8,073 bases of DNA, from positions 1-8,073 of the forward strand of contig JAGCIC010000184.1 of assembly GCA_017648805.1 (NCBI GenBank), given 5' to 3'. Within the stretch, counting starts at the first letter, position 1. Every line of letters starts with the position of its first letter. Under the pieces are notes generated by a model. The model worked only from the letters and a program-made list of their open reading frames with translations, was not told where the DNA came from and did no database searches. The position numbers were made by a program, and so were the translations under genes. Shown one piece after another: positions 1-7,296 of this stretch. This stretch comes from Clostridia bacterium (GTDB lineage: Bacteria > Bacillota_A > Clostridia > Christensenellales > Aristaeellaceae).

Positions 1-10
1 CGGGAGTCAT
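1..10 (-). CDS. Possible start of a further operon gene, cut by the left edge
   Basis: The helicase stop codon TGA (9-7) overlaps an ATG at 10-8 in an ATGA arrangement, a common form of translational coupling. Only Met-Thr-Pro can be read before the window ends. A GGAA stretch lies about 6 nt before this ATG and an AAGGA a few bases further upstream, so ribosome binding is plausible but not strong. No function can be assigned. The overlap could also be chance, since an ATG next to a TGA is not rare. Confidence 0.3.
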
Positions 11-2319
11 GCTTCGTTCCAGAAATCCTTCAGCGCGCCTGCCAGCGCGCTTTCTTTTATCCGTTTCGGGCGCAGGTGGCCGGGCAGCAGGCGCCGGTAG
101 GCGGGCAGGCTGTAGCGCTCGTCTATAAACAGCAGCGCTCCCCTGTCGGTGTCCGAGCGGATCACCCGGCCCGCCGCCTGCAGGCACTTTCCTATGCCGG
201 GGTACACGTAGGCGGTCACGAAGCCGTTTTCGTCCTTTTCGTCATACAGGGCCTTAAGGCAGTCCCTCTCAAAACCTATCTGGGGCATGCCCACGCCCAC
301 TATGGCCGCGCCTATCAGCCTTTCTCCTGCCAGATCGACGCCCTCGGAGAACACGCCGCCCAGCGCGATAAAGCCCATCAGGGATGTTTCGGGCGCGTCC
401 TCGAAGCTGTCCAGAAACGCCTTGCGGGCGGTTTCATCCATGTTCCGGCCCTGCCTGATGGCGCGGATTTCCGGGGCAATGAAGGTGAATTCCCGGTACA
501 CCGCCTCCAGGTACGCGTGGCTGGGAAAGCAGGCGATGTAGTTGCCCGTTTTGCTTTCTGCCAGCGTTTTAAGCGCCTGCGCCACGCGGGAAGCGCTTTC
601 GGTGCGCTTTGAGTACACCGCGGGGATGTCCAGGCACAGGCTCTTCAGGTTTTCGCGTGGAAAGGGGGAGGGGAGTGAGAGCGTCTCGTCGCCCCTGTCA
701 CGATCCAGCCCCAGCAGGTAGGAATAGTGCTCGACGGGCGAAAGCGTAGCGGAGAACAGCAGCGCGCCCCGGGCCTTTCTGAGCACCCGGGAGATCGCCT
801 GAGTGGGCTGCCACAGCCAGATCTTTTGCTGAGCGCCGCCTTTGTCGGACAGGCTGAGCAGCCGGTGGGTGGCGGTGTCGAAGCTCTCCGAGGCGCGGAT
901 GAACGCCAGGCAGTCGAAATACAGCTGCCTTAAGTCCTCCGTAACGGACAGGTCCAGCCCCAGCAGGGGGCGCAGTTCGTCGCCCAGCGCCCTGAGCGCG
1001 CCTATGAGCCGGTCGGGCTTTTCAAGGCTCATTTCGGGGGCGGGAGTCGCGGGCAGCAGCGAAAGCACCGCGTTCACGGCGCTTATGAGCGGAGCGAAAA
1101 AGGACACACCCGGGTCGAGCTTGCCCAAAAACGCCTTAAGCTCCTTTTCGCCAATGGAGGCGGAGTGCATCTCCGTCACCCGCCCGGGCAGGTTGTGGGC
1201 TTCGTCTATCAGGAGGGTAAAGCGGCACGCCCGGTCGAAAAAGCGGCGCAGCTTCACGGCGGGATCGAACACGTAGTTGTAGTCGCAGATTATCACCTGC
1301 GCGGTCTCGCACAGCGCCAGGGAAAGCTCAAATGGGCAGAGATCAAACCTGTCAGCCAGGGCCAGGATCTCCTCCTGACCGAATTCATCCGTGCCCCAGC
1401 TCTCCTTCACGGCGTTTTTCTGCCGGTCGAAATAGCCTTTCGCCCTGGGACACAGGCCGGGGTCGCAGTTTATGCGGGGCGTGGGGCAGAGCTTACGCTT
1501 GGCGAACAGGGACACGCTGCGCAGATGCAGCCCGTGCCTGCGCATGAGCTTAAGGCAGTTTTCAGCCGCCAGCCGCCCCGTGGAGCGGGCGGTCAGGTAA
1601 AACACAGTGTCGGTCAGCCCTTCGCCCAGCGCCTGCACCGCGGGGTACAGCGCCGCGGCGGTCTTGCCTATGCCGGTGGGCGCCTGGGCCAGCAGGCAGG
1701 TCCTGCCCTTTATGGTTTCGTAGCCGCGCTCGGCGAAGGTTTTCTGGCCGTCGCGGAAGCTGTCGAAGGGGAAAGAGACTTCCCTTGCCGAGGGCAGCGC
1801 GATTTTCAGGTAGTCGTCCGAGCGCTTCAGGCGGGTGACGTACTCGTCCAGATAGGTGAAGAACCGGTTTTCCAGCAGTTCGAAGCTGTATTCCCGGGAA
1901 AACACCCGGCTCTGCCCGGTCAGGGAGGAATACTTCAGCCGCACTTCGGCCCGGGGCAGGGAATTGAGCCTGAGCTCCATGTAGGCGTATATCTCCGCCT
2001 GCGCCCAGTGCACGGGATAATCGTTTTCCCTGACGGCGGAGGGCGGCAGAACGGGGATCTTTATTTCCTCCACCACGCAGTTGACGCCGTCCAGCAAAAG
2101 TCCGTCTATACGGCCCTGGATGAGCAGGTCGAGCTCCCGGTATTCCAGCTTGAGCTTTACCGGAACTTCCGCCTGCAGGGCGCCATCGTAGCCGTTTTGC
2201 ACCATAAGATGCCCTTTGACGCCTTCCTGCATCCGGGCAAATGTACTGGAGGCGGGGATAAGATCCCCGCCTTCGTAATATGTTTCGGCTATGGTGCGTA
2301 CGTTTACGGAATAAGTCAT
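7..2319 (-). CDS. ATP-dependent DNA helicase, DinG/Rad3 (XPD-like) superfamily 2, with N-terminal PD-(D/E)XK nuclease-like domain
   Basis: This 770-residue cytoplasmic protein is predicted to unwind DNA 5'-3' using ATP, in repair or replication-conflict processing. Residues about 30-115 look like a RecB/Cas4-type nuclease: H37, D72 (GRIDG), E85 and K87 (ExK), and Q107 with Y111 (QxxxY). The helicase core follows: Walker A APTGIGKT (213-220), four Fe-S-type cysteines C278, C285, C290 and C328, CDYNYVFDP (345-353), DEAH (372-375), FSATLSP (522-528), VFSEGVDLAG (656-665) and QAAGRVIRS (714-722). All motifs expected for an active Fe-S helicase are present. I chose the ATG at 2319 over a GTG at 2346 because it overlaps the upstream methyltransferase stop as TGATG, with a modest AGG about 10 nt before it. 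Helicase identity is very secure. Nuclease activity is inferred from motifs, and the physiological role is unknown. Confidence 0.95.
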   Translation of the reverse strand: MTYSVNVRTIAETYYEGGDLIPASSTFARMQEGVKGHLMVQNGYDGALQAEVPVKLKLEYRELDLLIQGRIDGLLLDGVNCVVEEIKIPVLPPSAVRENDYPVHWAQAEIYAYMELRLNSLPRAEVRLKYSSLTGQSRVFSREYSFELLENRFFTYLDEYVTRLKRSDDYLKIALPSAREVSFPFDSFRDGQKTFAERGYETIKGRTCLLAQAPTGIGKTAAALYPAVQALGEGLTDTVFYLTARSTGRLAAENCLKLMRRHGLHLRSVSLFAKRKLCPTPRINCDPGLCPRAKGYFDRQKNAVKESWGTDEFGQEEILALADRFDLCPFELSLALCETAQVIICDYNYVFDPAVKLRRFFDRACRFTLLIDEAHNLPGRVTEMHSASIGEKELKAFLGKLDPGVSFFAPLISAVNAVLSLLPATPAPEMSLEKPDRLIGALRALGDELRPLLGLDLSVTEDLRQLYFDCLAFIRASESFDTATHRLLSLSDKGGAQQKIWLWQPTQAISRVLRKARGALLFSATLSPVEHYSYLLGLDRDRGDETLSLPSPFPRENLKSLCLDIPAVYSKRTESASRVAQALKTLAESKTGNYIACFPSHAYLEAVYREFTFIAPEIRAIRQGRNMDETARKAFLDSFEDAPETSLMGFIALGGVFSEGVDLAGERLIGAAIVGVGMPQIGFERDCLKALYDEKDENGFVTAYVYPGIGKCLQAAGRVIRSDTDRGALLFIDERYSLPAYRRLLPGHLRPKRIKESALAGALKDFWNEA

Positions 2320-3488
2320 CAGTCGTAGACCTGGATTATAGCGCACTTAAGATAGCGCGTTTCGGGACTGGCGGGCAGCACCGGGTGGTCGTGTCCTTGT
2401 GAGCGCAGCTCCACGAAGCGCAGGCGCTTTTTGGAGTCTCTGGCGGCGGTGTTTATGACCTCGACGAACTTGTCCTCGCTCACGTGCTGGCTGCAGGAGC
2501 AGCTGACCAGAAAGCCGCCGTTTCTGACCAGCTTCAGGCCTCTTAAGTTGATCTCCTTGTAGCCCCTCAAAGCGCTTTCCACCTGGGCGCGGGTCTTGGT
2601 GAAGGCGGGGGGATCCAGTATCACCACGTCGTACTTTTCCCTGGCGTCGATGAGTTCCCGCAGGTGGTCGAAGCAGTTGTGCGCCTCGAACTTCGCGTTG
2701 TCAAGGCCGTTGATCCGGGCGTTTTCCCGGGCGACCTCCACCGCTTCCTCCGAAATGTCAACGCCCAGCACGCTTGCTGCGCCCGCTTTGGCCGCGTGCA
2801 GTGCGAAGGATCCGTTGTGGGTAAAGCAGTCCAGAACCCGGGCACCTTCGCACAGGCGCATGACCTCCTGGCGGTTCTCCTTCTGGTCCAGGAAGAAGCC
2901 CGTCTTCTGGCCGTTTATCACGTCCACCAGGAACCTGATGCCGTTTTCGATCATTTCCACTCTTTCGGGCACTTCGCCGTACAGCAGGCCCGTGGTCTGC
3001 TCCATGCCTTCAAGCCGCCTCACGGGCACGTCGCTGCGCTCGTATATGCCGGAGGGAGAGCAGGTCTCGACCAGCCCTTCGACTATGGCGTCCTTCCATT
3101 TCTCGATGCCTAAAGACAGGCTCTGGACGACGAGCGTATCCGCGAACTTGTCGACTATGAGTCCGGGCAGGAAATCGCTTTCAGAGAACACCAGGCGGCA
3201 GCTGTTTATGTCGCAGAAGCGCTGCCGGTATTCCCATGCGGTCCTGATGCGGTTTTTGAAAAACTCTTTATCAACCTTTTCGTCCCTGTAGGTGAGCATC
3301 CTGAGGGCGATCTGGGAATTGGGATTGTAGAACGCCTGACCCAGGAAGGTGCCCTTGGAGCTTTCGACGTTCACCACGTCGCCGGGTTCGAAGTCTCCCT
3401 GCGCCCTGTCTATGTCGCTGGCGAATACCCAGGGGTGCCCGCTGCGCACGCGGGCTTCGCGGGTGGGGCGAAGTATCGCTTTTGCCAT
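2319..3488 (-). CDS. Class I SAM-dependent 23S rRNA methyltransferase, RlmI/YwbD-like (PUA domain plus Rossmann domain)
   Basis: This 389-residue enzyme is predicted to transfer a methyl group from S-adenosylmethionine to a base of 23S rRNA. Residues 2 to about 70 form an N-terminal PUA RNA-binding domain (GHPWVFASDI near 17-26, then GDVVNV and GTFLGQAFYN). The central hallmark GQKTGFFLDQKENR spans 193-206. The SAM-binding motif VLDCFTHNGSFALHAA starts at 218, the acidic loop VDIS is at 243-246, and DPPAFTK is at 292-298. SCSCS at 329-333 holds C330 and C332, candidate catalytic cysteines. The C-terminal HPVLPASPETRYLK is also typical. E. coli RlmI makes m5C1962, whereas B. subtilis YwbD (RlmQ) of the same family is reported to make m7G2574, so the target base is open. 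The ATG is 3 nt after the GH2 stop, and its SD (GAGG) lies within the last codons of that gene, implying coupled translation. Confidence 0.93.
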   Translation of the reverse strand: MAKAILRPTREARVRSGHPWVFASDIDRAQGDFEPGDVVNVESSKGTFLGQAFYNPNSQIALRMLTYRDEKVDKEFFKNRIRTAWEYRQRFCDINSCRLVFSESDFLPGLIVDKFADTLVVQSLSLGIEKWKDAIVEGLVETCSPSGIYERSDVPVRRLEGMEQTTGLLYGEVPERVEMIENGIRFLVDVINGQKTGFFLDQKENRQEVMRLCEGARVLDCFTHNGSFALHAAKAGAASVLGVDISEEAVEVARENARINGLDNAKFEAHNCFDHLRELIDAREKYDVVILDPPAFTKTRAQVESALRGYKEINLRGLKLVRNGGFLVSCSCSQHVSEDKFVEVINTAARDSKKRLRFVELRSQGHDHPVLPASPETRYLKCAIIQVYD

Positions 3489-3491
3489 GTT

Positions 3492-6400
3492 TTACCTCAG
3501 CTCTATTTCAAGTTCAAGAGTGTATGTGCCCGGGCCGACGGTGTATTTTTCGTCCTGCCGCGTGCTCCAGGCCATCTGTCCGCCTATGCCCGCGTGGGCG
3601 GCGTCTATGTGCAGGGTGGTGTCGTGCCTTACGGGTATCTCATGCTCGTGCATGGCGTCTCTCAGATCGCAGGGAGTATAGTTGTGGGCGTCGAAATGGA
3701 AGGAGGAGGGGGAACTGAAACGGATCGCCCGCCCGTCTTCCGACGCCAGAGACACCCGCAGGGTCTTTTCGTGGCCGCCGTTCTCGGCGGGGGGATTGTA
3801 TGGGAAATGCGTTTCTTCGACTTCGCAGGCGTACACGCCCATGCGGGAAACCAGGCAGCGGTCCGGATAGCTTTCCCCGGGACCCATGCCCAGCCACTCC
3901 AGATGCCGGAAATCCCCCGGCAGGGTGAAGCTGAGCCCCAGCCTTTCCACGCACTTTATGCCGCTCAAGCGGAAGCACGCCTCCAGGTTTATGCGCCCGT
4001 CGCCGCTGATGAGCAGGCGGGTGGTGACGTCCGCGCAGGCTTCGTCTATGAGCGTGGAAGTCAGGCGGCTCGTCCGCTCTATCATGACCCGCCCGTCAGA
4101 CAGTGCGGATGCGGACAGGGACAGGATCCTGCGCACGCAGTTTTCGGGGACAAAGGCGGAGAAATTGTCCCATTCACCCCAGTCGGGCCCCGCGTTCAGG
4201 CCGCTTAAGCCCCTTATCAGGCATTCGCTCAGGCCGCTCAGCATGTATTCCCTGCCGCCAACGGCTATGGAGACTATGTTGCCGGAGGACTTAAGCAGCT
4301 GCAGGGTGAAGCCGTCCCCCGTGACGCATATCTCGCCCCGGGCTTCGTCGAAACGGGCGGGGGAGTACCTGCCCTTTCGGAGGGGCAGGGGCAGCGCGTC
4401 TATGGGGAACTGGAAAGAAAGGGGATCGTCGCCGTCCGTATCCAGGTCCATGTCTATCCAGCACGCCTGTCCGGGCAGCCGCGCGGGGCCGGCCTCGAAA
4501 CGGTGCTCGGTCATGGGCTCAAGGGCGGGCAGAAGCAATTCGCCCGTGGACTGCGCTTCGCCGTCCGCGTAGGCGGTCCAGGTGAGCCTGAGCGCGGGCA
4601 CGGAGGTGAACAGGTTGCGGTTTTTGATGATATAGCCCTTTTCGGCCTTCTCTATGAACACCGGGCGGTATATGAAAGCCATTTCCGCGCCTGCGGGCTT
4701 CACGGTGAGCTCGTGGTTCACTATGCCGTTCAGGCACATGAAGCGGGGACAGAAGGAGTCGGTGACGCTCTCGAAGAAGTCGCCTCCGTAGCCAGGGAAA
4801 CGGTTGCCGTTTTCGTCCGTCTGCCACAGCGCCTTGTCCTGGAAATCCCAAACGAAGCCGCCCTGGAAGCGGGGATAAGTTTCGGTGAGTTTCCTGAAGT
4901 ACCCGAAGCCGCCGCCGGAAGACAGTATCTGGTAGGCGTATTCGCACAGCAGCACCGGGCGTTCGTCATCCGCGTCGGACAGCAGCTTTTCGATCTGCTC
5001 CACGGCGGGATACATGGGGCAGCGGATGTCGCTTATACTCTTTCCGGGCGTGCCGGATTCGTACTGCACGGGGCGGGTGGGGTCGTAGTATTTGAGCCAG
5101 CCCGCCATGGCGGCGTGATTGGGGCCCAGGCCGCTTTCGTTGCCCAGGGACCAGACTATGATCGAGGGGTGGTTTTTGTGTATCTGCGCCATGCGCCGCG
5201 CCCGCTGCAGGAACGCTTCCGCCCACTCGGGACTGTTGGTCAGCATGGCGCCCACGCCGTGGGTCTCCAGGTTGGTCTCGCATATCGCCATAAGGCCGTA
5301 CTCGTCGCACAGGTCGTAGAAGTACGGATCGTTGGGATAGTGGCAGCTCCTTACGGCGTTCACGTTCAGCTGTTTGAGCAGGAGGACTTCTTTTTTCATC
5401 TGCTCGTGGGGAATGTACCTGCCGGTTGACACGTTGTGCTCGTGGCGGTTCACGCCCCTTACGATCAGCCGTTTGCCGTTGAGCTTGAGTATGCCGTTTT
5501 CGATGCAGATGCTCCTGAAGCCGAAGCGGGCGCGTTCCCGGTCGGCGGCGTCGGTGCCGGAAGGATCCATGAGCGCCAGGTGCACCCGGTACAGGTTCGG
5601 CTGTTCGGGCGACCACAGCAGGGGATCGTCTATGTGCACATGAAACACCGCGTGCCCGGGCTGGGGAGCAGAGCTGTCCCACAGGGGAGGGCACACGGCG
5701 GAAGGCGCGCGTTTTTCCTTGTAAATGATGTTGCCGTCGGGGTCATAGATGTGCAGTCTGACCAGGGTGTCCGCGTAACCGCTCACCCGGGTGACGGACA
5801 CGTCGAACACGGCGTCGCCGTACATGTCGGCGCTGATCTTCACGTCATCTATGTGCATGCGGGGCTTGGCGAACAGCGTCACGGGGCGGAATATGCCCGA
5901 CAGGTGCCAGTAATCCTGATCCTCCAGCCAGGTGGAGTCGGTGAAACGCATGACCTGCAGGGTGATCTGGTTGGAACCAAGATAGGTCATGCGGGTGATG
6001 TCGAACTCCGCCATGAGCTTGCTGTCCTGGCTGTAGCCCACTGGATTGCCGTTGACCCACACGTAGAAGCCGCCTTCCACGCCGCCCAGGTTCAGTATCA
6101 GCTTTTTGCCCACGAAATGCTCGGGCAGGTCGAACCCGCGCCGGTACAGGCCGGTGGGTATCTTGTCGGGCAGACCGGGCGGATTGCAGCCCGCGCCGTA
6201 ATCGCCTTCGGCTATATAGCCGGGGGTTATCCGGTGCGCGCCGGGCTCGTCGGTAAAGGGATAGGCGAAATTGGTGTATATGGGCTCGCCCTCGCCCTGC
6301 AGCTCCCAGTTGCCGGGCACGTTTATTTGCCGCCAGGCGTCGTCGTTGAAGTCAGGCAGATAGAAACCCGCGGGCAGCAGGCTGGGGTGCTCGCACAGCT

Positions 6401-6521
6401 TGAACCTCCACGCGCCGTCCAGAGACAGGGAATAGGAATTTCCATATGGCGAGTGGGCCGCCAGACGGTTTATAGACTGTACTTCTATGTTCTGCCATTC
6501 CGGCCTTGTATGGAAATTCAT
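3492..6521 (-). CDS. lacZ: LacZ-type beta-galactosidase, glycoside hydrolase family 2, with an altered active-site segment
   Basis: This 1009-residue enzyme has the length and domain order of E. coli LacZ: jelly-roll, Ig-like, TIM barrel, Ig-like and the C-terminal small-chain domain. No signal peptide or membrane segment is seen, so it is probably cytoplasmic and acts on an imported beta-galactoside or related sugar. Recognised residues are N84 (TNFAYP), D201 (LEDQDYW), H360 (NRHEH), H394 (SCHYPN), E419 (NLETHG), acid/base E462 (WSLGNESG, 457-464), CPMY (501-504), nucleophile E527 (LLCEYA), W558 (GFVWDF) and W984. Unusually, the segment after the nucleophile reads YQILSS instead of the canonical HAMGNS, about 21 extra residues follow the N84 loop, and DDSW near the C-terminus is QMAW. 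True substrate is therefore uncertain. A GGGAGG site sits 6 nt before the ATG, and the gene starts 15 nt after the cytidylyltransferase stop. Confidence 0.93.
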   Translation of the reverse strand: MNFHTRPEWQNIEVQSINRLAAHSPYGNSYSLSLDGAWRFKLCEHPSLLPAGFYLPDFNDDAWRQINVPGNWELQGEGEPIYTNFAYPFTDEPGAHRITPGYIAEGDYGAGCNPPGLPDKIPTGLYRRGFDLPEHFVGKKLILNLGGVEGGFYVWVNGNPVGYSQDSKLMAEFDITRMTYLGSNQITLQVMRFTDSTWLEDQDYWHLSGIFRPVTLFAKPRMHIDDVKISADMYGDAVFDVSVTRVSGYADTLVRLHIYDPDGNIIYKEKRAPSAVCPPLWDSSAPQPGHAVFHVHIDDPLLWSPEQPNLYRVHLALMDPSGTDAADRERARFGFRSICIENGILKLNGKRLIVRGVNRHEHNVSTGRYIPHEQMKKEVLLLKQLNVNAVRSCHYPNDPYFYDLCDEYGLMAICETNLETHGVGAMLTNSPEWAEAFLQRARRMAQIHKNHPSIIVWSLGNESGLGPNHAAMAGWLKYYDPTRPVQYESGTPGKSISDIRCPMYPAVEQIEKLLSDADDERPVLLCEYAYQILSSGGGFGYFRKLTETYPRFQGGFVWDFQDKALWQTDENGNRFPGYGGDFFESVTDSFCPRFMCLNGIVNHELTVKPAGAEMAFIYRPVFIEKAEKGYIIKNRNLFTSVPALRLTWTAYADGEAQSTGELLLPALEPMTEHRFEAGPARLPGQACWIDMDLDTDGDDPLSFQFPIDALPLPLRKGRYSPARFDEARGEICVTGDGFTLQLLKSSGNIVSIAVGGREYMLSGLSECLIRGLSGLNAGPDWGEWDNFSAFVPENCVRRILSLSASALSDGRVMIERTSRLTSTLIDEACADVTTRLLISGDGRINLEACFRLSGIKCVERLGLSFTLPGDFRHLEWLGMGPGESYPDRCLVSRMGVYACEVEETHFPYNPPAENGGHEKTLRVSLASEDGRAIRFSSPSSFHFDAHNYTPCDLRDAMHEHEIPVRHDTTLHIDAAHAGIGGQMAWSTRQDEKYTVGPGTYTLELEIELR

Positions 6522-6536
6522 GTGCTGCCTCCCGTC

Positions 6537-7265
6537 TTACAGTCCGAAGATCTGGGAATTCTCCCGCGCGTCCAGTATGGCTCTGGCCATGTAGAAGTCC
6601 GAGGCGGTGGTGATCTTGATGTTTTCGATGGGGCCTTCCACGGGGTGCAGGGTGGCACCGTAGTGGTTCATGAGCGTGGCGGAGTCTATCGCGGTAAGAT
6701 AGCCTTCCTTGCGGGCGCGCACGTGGGCGGAGTACAGATCCTCGAGGAAGAACGCCTGGGGCGCCCTGACCCTGCGGGCGGAGGAACGGTCCACCACGTC
6801 GGCGATGTGTCCGTCGGGACCCAGGGTCATTATGGTCTCCACCACGCCCGACACGGTCACGGCGTTGCCGTTCTCACGGGCGCAGGAGATAACGTTTTCG
6901 ATGATGTCCGTGTCGATCAGCGGGCGCACGCCGTCGTGCAGGAGCACGAGGACGTCCTTCGTGTCGCGCTCGCTTTCGCGGATGGCCTTAAGGCCGTTGA
7001 ATATGCTGTCCATGCCGGTCGCGCCGCCGGGGACGATGATGTTCACCTTGCTGATGTCAATCCGCTTCAACAGCGGTTTGAGCTGGGGGATGCGGCATTC
7101 CAGGCACACCACGCATATGGAGTCTATGCCTGGGGAAAGCTGGAAATACTCAAGAGTATGGATGATTATGGGCTTTCCGGACAGCACCAGGAACTGCTTA
7201 GGAGTGGTGGCGCCGCTTAAGCGGGAGCCGGTACCGCCGGCGAAGATAAGGGCTATGTTTTTCAT
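6537..7265 (-). CDS. IspD/TarI-family cytidylyltransferase (MEP- or polyol-phosphate cytidylyltransferase)
   Basis: This 242-residue enzyme is predicted to transfer CMP from CTP to a sugar-alcohol phosphate, giving CDP-methylerythritol (IspD, isoprenoid MEP pathway) or a CDP-polyol such as CDP-ribitol (TarI-like, cell-surface polymers). Seen in order are the nucleotide loop FAGGTGSRLSG (8-18) with TPKQF (21-25), KPIIIHTLEYF (31-41), GGATGMDSI (80-88), HDGVRP (110-115), DR (159-160) with RAPQAF (167-172), DSATL (194-198) and NIKITT (215-220). Canonical IspD and TarI have an arginine in GGxxRxxS, which is glycine (G84) here, and the AGGTGSR loop is closer to TarI, so the substrate is not settled. 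The ATG at 7265 is chosen because it has a GGGGAGG site 9 nt upstream and a promoter just before it; a longer in-frame extension to 7469 would run through that promoter. First gene of the minus-strand operon. Confidence 0.88.
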   Translation of the reverse strand: MKNIALIFAGGTGSRLSGATTPKQFLVLSGKPIIIHTLEYFQLSPGIDSICVVCLECRIPQLKPLLKRIDISKVNIIVPGGATGMDSIFNGLKAIRESERDTKDVLVLLHDGVRPLIDTDIIENVISCARENGNAVTVSGVVETIMTLGPDGHIADVVDRSSARRVRAPQAFFLEDLYSAHVRARKEGYLTAIDSATLMNHYGATLHPVEGPIENIKITTASDFYMARAILDARENSQIFGL

Positions 7266-7274
7266 GACAACGCG

Positions 7275-7281
7275 CCTCCCC
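7275..7281 (-). promoter_or_regulatory. Ribosome binding site of the cytidylyltransferase gene
   Basis: GGGGAGG on the minus strand, with 9 nt between its end and the ATG at 7265. It fixes the start of this gene and excludes the longer in-frame extension upstream. Confidence 0.85.
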
Positions 7282-7296
7282 GAATATCTTAATCTC

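Noticed and set aside
1336..1488. Cys-rich stretch of the helicase read as a zinc finger
   Set aside because: Position between Walker A and DEAH, and the surrounding CPFELSL and CDYNYVFDP motifs, match the Fe-S domain of XPD/DinG helicases.
1165..2328. 387-codon open frame on the plus strand opposite the helicase
   Set aside because: Low-complexity antisense translation of a GC-rich gene whose motifs on the minus strand are unmistakable.
2331..2340. TATAAT on the minus strand just before the helicase start
   Set aside because: It is codons ATA-ATC at the end of the methyltransferase; no -35 element is evident at the right distance, and the tight gene overlap makes a separate promoter unlikely.
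2320..2346. GTG start at 2346 for the helicase, 9 residues upstream
   Set aside because: The ATG at 2319 forms a TGATG junction with the upstream stop, and the extra residues are just the end of the methyltransferase gene read in another frame.
5436..7220. 594-codon open frame on the plus strand opposite the GH2 and cytidylyltransferase genes
   Set aside because: It mirrors the strongly biased codons of the real minus-strand genes, is rich in Gly/Val/His/Ala without recognisable motifs, and crosses a gene boundary. It is an antisense shadow.
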